DNA from: an archaeon MnTg01
Lineage (GTDB): Archaea > Thermoproteota > Nitrososphaeria > Nitrososphaerales > Nitrosopumilaceae
Assembly: GCA_008974855.1 (NCBI GenBank)
Contig: BFAR01000133.1
Span: forward strand, 1-9,576
Length of the DNA stretch: 9,576 bases
Reading direction: 5' to 3'
Shown one piece after another: positions 5,603 through 9,576 of the stretch (position 1 is its first letter; the number at the start of each line of letters is the position of its first letter). A program made the position numbers and the translations under genes. A model generated the notes under the pieces. It saw nothing but the letters and a program-made list of their open reading frames with translations, had not been told where the DNA came from and ran no database searches.

Positions 5603-6832
5603 TTAATTTGGTTTTGGCCTGCCATCTAAAATCCACTTCTTAATTTTAGAAGATAATTCTTTTGCTTGTTGATCATTTTCTGGAGGTGGTTCATCATACA
5701 AATCTGCATATTTGTTAATGTCTTTAGAGTCTATTCCCTCAAAAGGATCTGAATTATCGGTGTTAGGTTGTTCTGGTTCTGGAATTTGCTCTTCAACCTC
5801 TTTTGGTTCTGGTTCTTGAATCTTTTCTGGTACAGCTTCTTGCTCAGGTTCTGGTTCAGAAATTTCCTCTTCTACGTGTTGTGGTTCAGACTCTACCTGC
5901 CCTTCTGTAGTAATTTCACTTTCTTCAGGTTTTCCAAATACAGATTCTAAAAACAATTCCTTATCAAAAGCTTTGAGATCCTGGTATTCTTGTCCGATAC
6001 CAACGTAAAGAATTGGTGTAGAAGTAATTTTTACTATAGATAGTGCTGCACCACCCCGTGCATCTGCATCACTTTTAGTTAGAATTGCAGCATCAAACTT
6101 TGTGCGTTTATGAAATTCCTTTGCTTGACTTACTGTATCGTTACCTGCAAGAGAGTCTCCAACAAAAATTTTAAAATCTGGTTTTACAACGTTGGTAATT
6201 TTTTCAATTTGGTCCATCAAGTTTTTGCTAGTCTGCATCCTTCCTGCAGTATCAATTAGTACACAATCTACCTTGTGTGTTTTTGCATAAAGTACTGCAT
6301 CTCGTGCAACAGCAGCAGGATCAGAACCATAGTTTTGTGCAACTAGTTTTAGATTCAACCTGTTAGTGTGTTCTCGTAATTGTTCTATTGCACCTGCCCT
6401 AAATGTATCAGCAGCTGCAACTACCACAGAGAATTTTGATTTTTGTAACAGATATGCAAGTTTTGCTAAAGTCGTAGTCTTTCCTGTGCCATTAATTCCT
6501 ACAAATAAAATTAGATATGGCTGACCTGATCCTTTTTTTGAATCAATATTTGATAAAAGGTCTATTTTTCCTGCAGCGTCAAAGAGAGCAGAAATGATTT
6601 GGATTAGACTGTCTTTGACAAATTTTTCAATTTCTTTTTTGTTTACCTTGGTTCCAATCAGTTTTTCTTTAAGATCAGATTTGATAGAGTCTATTACTTC
6701 TGATGCTACATCAGACTCTAAAAGTGAGATTTCTAGCTGAAATAATATTTCTTCGATATCTTTTTCCTTTAGTTCCTTTTCACTAAAACTTTTAGCTGCG
6801 CTTGAAAATGCTTCACGTAAATTTTCAAACAT
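5603..6832 (-). CDS. ftsY: signal recognition particle receptor FtsY with C-terminal acidic extension
   Basis: SRP receptor GTPase that brings ribosome-nascent chain complexes to SecY. The N domain is a helical bundle at about residues 1-95. The G domain shows GINGTGKTTT (112-121), AADTFRAGAIEQL (140-152), LIDTAGRMQ (192-200), LTKSDADARGG (251-261) and YVGIGQEYQDL (276-286), all normal for FtsY. FtsY usually ends soon after the point reached at residue 300 (LESVFG), but here 109 residues follow: an acidic Pro/Glu-rich linker (about 301-358, repeated PEPE) and a less biased tail with KYADLYDEPPPEN and SSKIKKWILDGRPKPN. The N-terminal acidic A domain of bacterial FtsY is absent. The ATG has AAGGT 7 nt upstream and lies 14 bp after the pfdA stop; pfdA-ftsY is a common archaeal pair. 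Confidence 0.97.
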   Translation of the reverse strand: MFENLREAFSSAAKSFSEKELKEKDIEEILFQLEISLLESDVASEVIDSIKSDLKEKLIGTKVNKKEIEKFVKDSLIQIISALFDAAGKIDLLSNIDSKKGSGQPYLILFVGINGTGKTTTLAKLAYLLQKSKFSVVVAAADTFRAGAIEQLREHTNRLNLKLVAQNYGSDPAAVARDAVLYAKTHKVDCVLIDTAGRMQTSKNLMDQIEKITNVVKPDFKIFVGDSLAGNDTVSQAKEFHKRTKFDAAILTKSDADARGGAALSIVKITSTPILYVGIGQEYQDLKAFDKELFLESVFGKPEESEITTEGQVESEPQHVEEEISEPEPEQEAVPEKIQEPEPKEVEEQIPEPEQPNTDNSDPFEGIDSKDINKYADLYDEPPPENDQQAKELSSKIKKWILDGRPKPN

Positions 6833-6839
6833 TTTTTCT

Positions 6840-6844
6840 ACCTT
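6840..6844 (-). promoter_or_regulatory. ribosome binding site of ftsY
   Basis: AAGGT on the minus strand in the 14-bp gap after pfdA, 7 nt before the ftsY ATG. It fixes the start and supports translation from a shared pfdA-ftsY mRNA. Confidence 0.55.
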
Positions 6845-6846
6845 GA

Positions 6847-7266
6847 TTAGTTTGTATTTTTAGGTGATTGTACAATTTTGTTGAATTGTTGTTTTCCTTG
6901 TTCAAGATTTGCAACTACTTGCTGTTTTTGAGTGGATGTATCTTTTATTGCTACTTCCAGCTCTTTAATTCGTGCTTCAAGAAAATTAATAGCAGAATCT
7001 TTGTCCTTTTCAATTGCAGTTCCTGCACCTAGATTTAAAATTAATTTTTCGTTTGATTGAATTTTTGCTTTGACAAATGAACCCATACCCAATGGAACAA
7101 GTGTGATCAGTTCAGGTTTTTCCCCAAGAGATTTTATAGATTCAACCGCTAAAGTAGATTCTCGAAGCATGCCATACAAAGACTCTTCTTTACGAGATAG
7201 TTCTGTAAAGTAGTTTTCTAGCATTTGCATTTGATACATTAATTGTTGAGCTTGTTCTTCACTCAT
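6847..7266 (-). CDS. pfdA: prefoldin subunit alpha
   Basis: Subunit of the hexameric prefoldin (two alpha, four beta) that captures unfolded proteins and passes them to the thermosome. At 139 aa it has the alpha-class plan: an N-terminal coiled-coil helix (about 3-47), two beta hairpins in the middle (LITLVPLGMGSFVKAKI at 53-69 and KLILNLGAGTAIEKD at 74-88), and a C-terminal coiled coil (about 89-130). The frame also allows GTG at 7269, adding one residue. I chose ATG at 7266 because the TATA box lies about 26 nt upstream, which would start the mRNA at or beside this ATG. It heads the unit with ftsY and argF. The uL18a and eIF6 genes that often precede pfdA in archaea are not here; sod is upstream instead. 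Confidence 0.95.
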   Translation of the reverse strand: MSEEQAQQLMYQMQMLENYFTELSRKEESLYGMLRESTLAVESIKSLGEKPELITLVPLGMGSFVKAKIQSNEKLILNLGAGTAIEKDKDSAINFLEARIKELEVAIKDTSTQKQQVVANLEQGKQQFNKIVQSPKNTN

Positions 7267-7288
7267 CACAACAAAATAATTTCAGATG

Positions 7289-7296
7289 CCTATAAA
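7289..7296 (-). promoter_or_regulatory. TATA box for leaderless pfdA-ftsY-argF transcription
   Basis: TTTATAGG on the minus strand, centre about 26 nt before the pfdA ATG. That is the standard archaeal TATA-to-start distance, so the transcript should begin at the start codon. No ribosome binding site is visible in front of pfdA, as expected for a leaderless message. Confidence 0.65.
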
Positions 7297-7302
7297 TGCA
7301 TT

Positions 7303-7326
7303 CATGAAAAATAAAATAAAAAAGTG
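7303..7326 (-). terminator. T-rich terminator of sod
   Basis: Beginning 5 nt after the sod TAA, the minus strand runs through CAC, TTTTTT, A, TTTT, A, TTTTT. Repeated T-tracts without a needed hairpin are the usual archaeal signal. It separates sod from the pfdA promoter a few bases further on. Confidence 0.65.
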
Positions 7327-7331
7327 GGTGG

Positions 7332-7952
7332 TTATTTTGCTTTTGAAAGTCTGTTATCTACTTCGTCCCAATTTACAACATTCCACCAAGCAGCTATGTA
7401 GTCTGGTCTTTTGTTTTGGTAGTTAAGATAGTATGCATGTTCCCAAACATCAAGACCCAAAAGTGGTACTAGACCTTTTGTTCTTGGACTATCTTGGTTT
7501 GACATTGCAACATACTCGACCTTGCTTGACGATTTATTGTAGACTAGCCATCCCCAACCGCTTCCTTGAATGACAGCAGTTGTTGATGAAAATTTTTCCT
7601 TAAAGTCAGCAAAACTTCCAAATGAAGAATTGATTGCATCGGCCACTGCACCACCTGGTTCGCCGCCGCCATTTGGCTTCATGTTGTTCCAAAATAATTT
7701 GTGGTTGTCATAACCACCGCCATTGAAGTTAATTGCTTTTTTGAGTTCGTCTGGTACTTGGCTAAGATCAGATAATATGTCAAGAATGTCTTTATTTTGA
7801 ATATCTGAACTGCATTTTCCCAAGGCATCATTTAGTTTTGTTGTGTATGTTTGATGATGCTTTGTATGATGAATTTCCATGGTTCTTGCGTCAATATGAG
7901 GTTCTAACGCATCGTATGCATATGGCATTTTTGGTAGTTCGTATTGTGTCAT
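7332..7952 (-). CDS. sod: superoxide dismutase, Fe/Mn family (Mn-type residues)
   Basis: Converts superoxide to oxygen and hydrogen peroxide; no signal peptide, so cytosolic. At 206 aa it is full length. The N-terminal helical hairpin starts [18 protein letters not shown]. By motif alignment the metal ligands are His28 (HHTKHHQTY), His84 (NHKLFW), Asp168 and His172 ([13 protein letters not shown]). Tyr36 of the active-site gateway is present. Gly80 together with Gln129 (IQGSGWGWL) is the arrangement usual for Mn enzymes; Fe enzymes usually place the Gln in the N-terminal half. Tyr81 stands where many Mn enzymes have His in the GGGH motif. Metal choice is inferred and could be cambialistic. 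It is a single-gene unit, divergent from the protease at 8029 and ended by a T-rich terminator. Confidence 0.96.
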   Translation of the reverse strand: MTQYELPKMPYAYDALEPHIDARTMEIHHTKHHQTYTTKLNDALGKCSSDIQNKDILDILSDLSQVPDELKKAINFNGGGYDNHKLFWNNMKPNGGGEPGGAVADAINSSFGSFADFKEKFSSTTAVIQGSGWGWLVYNKSSSKVEYVAMSNQDSPRTKGLVPLLGLDVWEHAYYLNYQNKRPDYIAAWWNVVNWDEVDNRLSKAK

Positions 7953-7971
7953 GAACGCTTTATGGGTCCAG

Positions 7972-7981
7972 ATAATTTATT
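7972..7981. promoter_or_regulatory. AT-rich element possibly serving as TATA box for both sod and the protease gene
   Basis: ATAATTTATT lies in the 76-bp divergent gap and contains the near-palindrome ATAATTTAT. On the minus strand its TAAATTAT is centred about 24 nt before the sod ATG, which would give a near-leaderless mRNA. On the plus strand AATTTATT would start a transcript about 25 nt ahead of the protease ATG, leaving room for its AGGT. It differs from the stronger TTTATA boxes seen elsewhere here. An alternative plus-strand box is TATTTTTA (7998-8005). Confidence 0.35.
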
Positions 7982-8016
7982 GGTTTAGCAAGAAATGTAT
8001 TTTTAGACATCAATAC

Positions 8017-8020
8017 AGGT
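8017..8020 (+). promoter_or_regulatory. ribosome binding site of the subtilisin-like protease gene
   Basis: AGGT 8 nt before ATG 8029. It supports this start and implies a leadered mRNA, unlike pfdA. Confidence 0.45.
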
Positions 8021-8028
8021 AAAAAATA

Positions 8029-9576
8029 ATGAAACATGTAAGAAAAGTTTTTTTCTGCTCATCAGTTTTAATTTTTTCATTAATTATTTTGCAGTTTTTC
8101 CAAGAAGAAAATGATTTTGAGGTTTTCATTGATAAAAGCATACCATACATAGGAGCATTGTATCCTATTGAATCAGGATTTGATGGTACAGGAATTACGA
8201 TTGCAGTAATTGATACTGGAGTTGATTATAACCATCCTGATTTGTTTGGATTCGGTAAAGACGGTAAAGTAGTTGGCGGTTATGATTTTGTTGACAAGGA
8301 TAACTCACCAATTGATACTAACGGTCATGGAACAGAAGTTGCAGGAATAATTTCAGCTGACGGACAGCTAAAAGGCGTTGCACCAAAATCAAAAATTTTA
8401 GCGTACAGAGTTTCAGAGAACGGAGAAGCAGTATCATCTGACTTGATTATCAAAGCAATAGAGCTAGCAATAAAAGACAAAGCAGACATTATTAACATCA
8501 GCCTAGGAGTTAACCTCACTAACAACAAAATAGATCAGGCAGTAAACAATGCAATAGAGCAAGGAATAGTTGTAATTACTGCAGCAGGAAATCATGGACC
8601 AGAATTAGGATCAATTGGAAGTCCTGGAATTAATCCAAATACCATTACAGTTGGTGCAACATACAACAACATTACCTCTAGCTTGGTTGCAACACTTGAG
8701 GTAAACGATGATAGGTATCAGGTTTTGCCAATGATTGGAACCCTTCCTATAGATGAACCAATTACAGTAGAGATTGTTTTTGGCAAATATGGTAGAGTGC
8801 GGGATCTTACTGATTCAGCAATGAAGGATTCCATTTTGCTTGTAGAGCGAGGAAGCGATGTTGATGGTGAGATAGTTTATTTTTCTGACAAGGAAAACAA
8901 TGTGGCAAATGCAGGAGCAAAAGCAGTGATTGTTTATAATAACATTCCAGGATTGTTTTTTGGGGAGCTCCTTCACGAGTTTGCACCTTCGGATTATAGT
9001 CCAACTATTCCTGCAGTATCAATGTCAAGGGGAGAAGGACTGGTTCTAAGAGAATCACTCGATGAGAAAACAGTTGGGACACTAAATGTTTTTTATCATC
9101 CAGACTTTGTTGCACATTTTAGCTCTAGAGGACCTGTCTCACCGTTTTACATAAAGCCTGATCTTGTTGCCCCAGGTGCATTTGTTAACACAACGCTTAC
9201 TGGTGGAAAATACAACCTCACTAGTGGAACAAGCTTTGCTGCCCCACACGTTTCAGGTGCTGCTGCCTTGTTGCTTGAGAAAAAAAATGATCTGAGTCCA
9301 AGTGAAATAAAATCTTTACTTGTAACTACCTCAAATACAGTGTTTGATGCATATGGAAATAATTTTCCAGTGGAAATTACTGGTACTGGACGTCTTAATG
9401 TTACCCAGGCATTTAATGCTAATTTGATAATAGAGCCTACTCATATTATCTTTAATTTATCACCACAAAAGAAAATGCAAAGTCAGTTTCTAAAAATTAA
9501 AAGCATAAACGGAAATGATGAGAATCTGGAAATTAATCTCATTGGAAATGAAAATGTCAAGTATGACTACAAGCTT
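8029..9576 (+). CDS. subtilisin-like serine protease (S8 family) with PA domain, 3' end missing
   Basis: The frame is open for 516 codons and runs off the right edge. A basic start (MKHVRK) and hydrophobic segment (about 7-24) form a signal peptide or membrane anchor, so the enzyme acts outside the membrane. The catalytic residues are Asp62 (AVIDTGVDYNHPDL), His100 (NGHGTEVAG) and Ser402 (GTSFAAPHVSGAAALL), with oxyanion-hole Asn188 (AAGNHGP). A PA domain is inserted between His and Ser at about 265-345 (ILLVERG, NAGAKAVIVYNN, IPAVSMSRGEG), as in Vpr- and lactocepin-like subtilases. From about 466 a beta-rich domain begins (IIEPTHIIFNLSPQ) and is cut. Only about 25 residues lie between the anchor and the catalytic core, so no ordinary I9 propeptide fits. 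The substrate is unknown. It diverges from sod. Confidence 0.93.
   Translation, partial: MKHVRKVFFCSSVLIFSLIILQFFQEENDFEVFIDKSIPYIGALYPIESGFDGTGITIAVIDTGVDYNHPDLFGFGKDGKVVGGYDFVDKDNSPIDTNGHGTEVAGIISADGQLKGVAPKSKILAYRVSENGEAVSSDLIIKAIELAIKDKADIINISLGVNLTNNKIDQAVNNAIEQGIVVITAAGNHGPELGSIGSPGINPNTITVGATYNNITSSLVATLEVNDDRYQVLPMIGTLPIDEPITVEIVFGKYGRVRDLTDSAMKDSILLVERGSDVDGEIVYFSDKENNVANAGAKAVIVYNNIPGLFFGELLHEFAPSDYSPTIPAVSMSRGEGLVLRESLDEKTVGTLNVFYHPDFVAHFSSRGPVSPFYIKPDLVAPGAFVNTTLTGGKYNLTSGTSFAAPHVSGAAALLLEKKNDLSPSEIKSLLVTTSNTVFDAYGNNFPVEITGTGRLNVTQAFNANLIIEPTHIIFNLSPQKKMQSQFLKIKSINGNDENLEINLIGNENVKYDYKL

Noticed and set aside
5768..5950. 60-codon Phe/Trp/Leu-rich frame on the plus strand opposite ftsY
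   Set aside because: It mirrors the Pro/Glu-rich codons of the FtsY tail and shows no start signal or domain.
8325..9004. Minus-strand frames inside the right-hand protease gene
   Set aside because: The plus-strand frame carries a complete subtilisin catalytic triad and PA domain over the same bases, so the minus frames are shadows.
1..9576. CRISPR array, insertion sequence, tRNA, prophage or defence-type accessory island
   Set aside because: No spaced direct repeats, transposase, cloverleaf-like sequence or att-like duplications were seen; nearly all bases belong to ordinary housekeeping genes.

Overview
The window is a stretch of AT-rich archaeal chromosome. An archaeal-type uS5/uL18/uL30/uL15 ribosomal cluster, SecY, AdkA-type adenylate kinase, a DUF106 (EMC3-like) membrane protein, prefoldin alpha and archaeal FtsY together exclude a bacterium. 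The protein style (a serine protease opening directly into its catalytic domain behind a membrane segment, Lys/Glu-rich AT-biased coding, TTTATA boxes very close to start codons) points to Nitrososphaerota (Thaumarchaeota), probably a Nitrosopumilus-like marine group I ammonia oxidiser. That placement is inference from pattern, not a database match.

Layout. Bases 1-4396 (minus strand) hold a tightly packed operon reading uL18 - uS5 - uL30 - uL15 - secY - adk - DUF106 protein (cut by the left edge). Neighbouring genes overlap or nearly touch, several by ATGA. It begins at its own TATA box just upstream of uL18, so in this genome the distal half of the archaeal spc operon is a separate unit. 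Bases 4397-4662 are the only sizeable gene-poor gap: L18 promoter, an inverted repeat, a likely gene relic on the plus strand and the argF terminator.

Bases 4663-7266 (minus strand) form a second unit, pfdA - ftsY - argF, with a TATA box placed for a leaderless pfdA mRNA. FtsY carries an unusual acidic extension behind its GTPase domain. Bases 7332-7952 (minus) encode a superoxide dismutase ended by a T-rich terminator. A 76-bp gap separates it from a divergent plus-strand gene (8029 to the right edge) for a membrane-anchored or secreted subtilisin-like protease with an inserted PA domain; its 3' end lies outside the window.

Functionally the window joins ribosome assembly with membrane protein biogenesis: ribosomal proteins, the SecY channel, an Oxa1/EMC3-type insertase candidate, the SRP receptor and a nascent-chain chaperone subunit. 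argF (arginine synthesis), sod (oxidative defence) and the protease are neighbours rather than members of that system. I found no CRISPR array, insertion sequence, tRNA or rRNA, and no clear novel multi-gene system; the most unusual points are the FtsY tail, the relic upstream of uL18 and the sod/protease divergent promoter.
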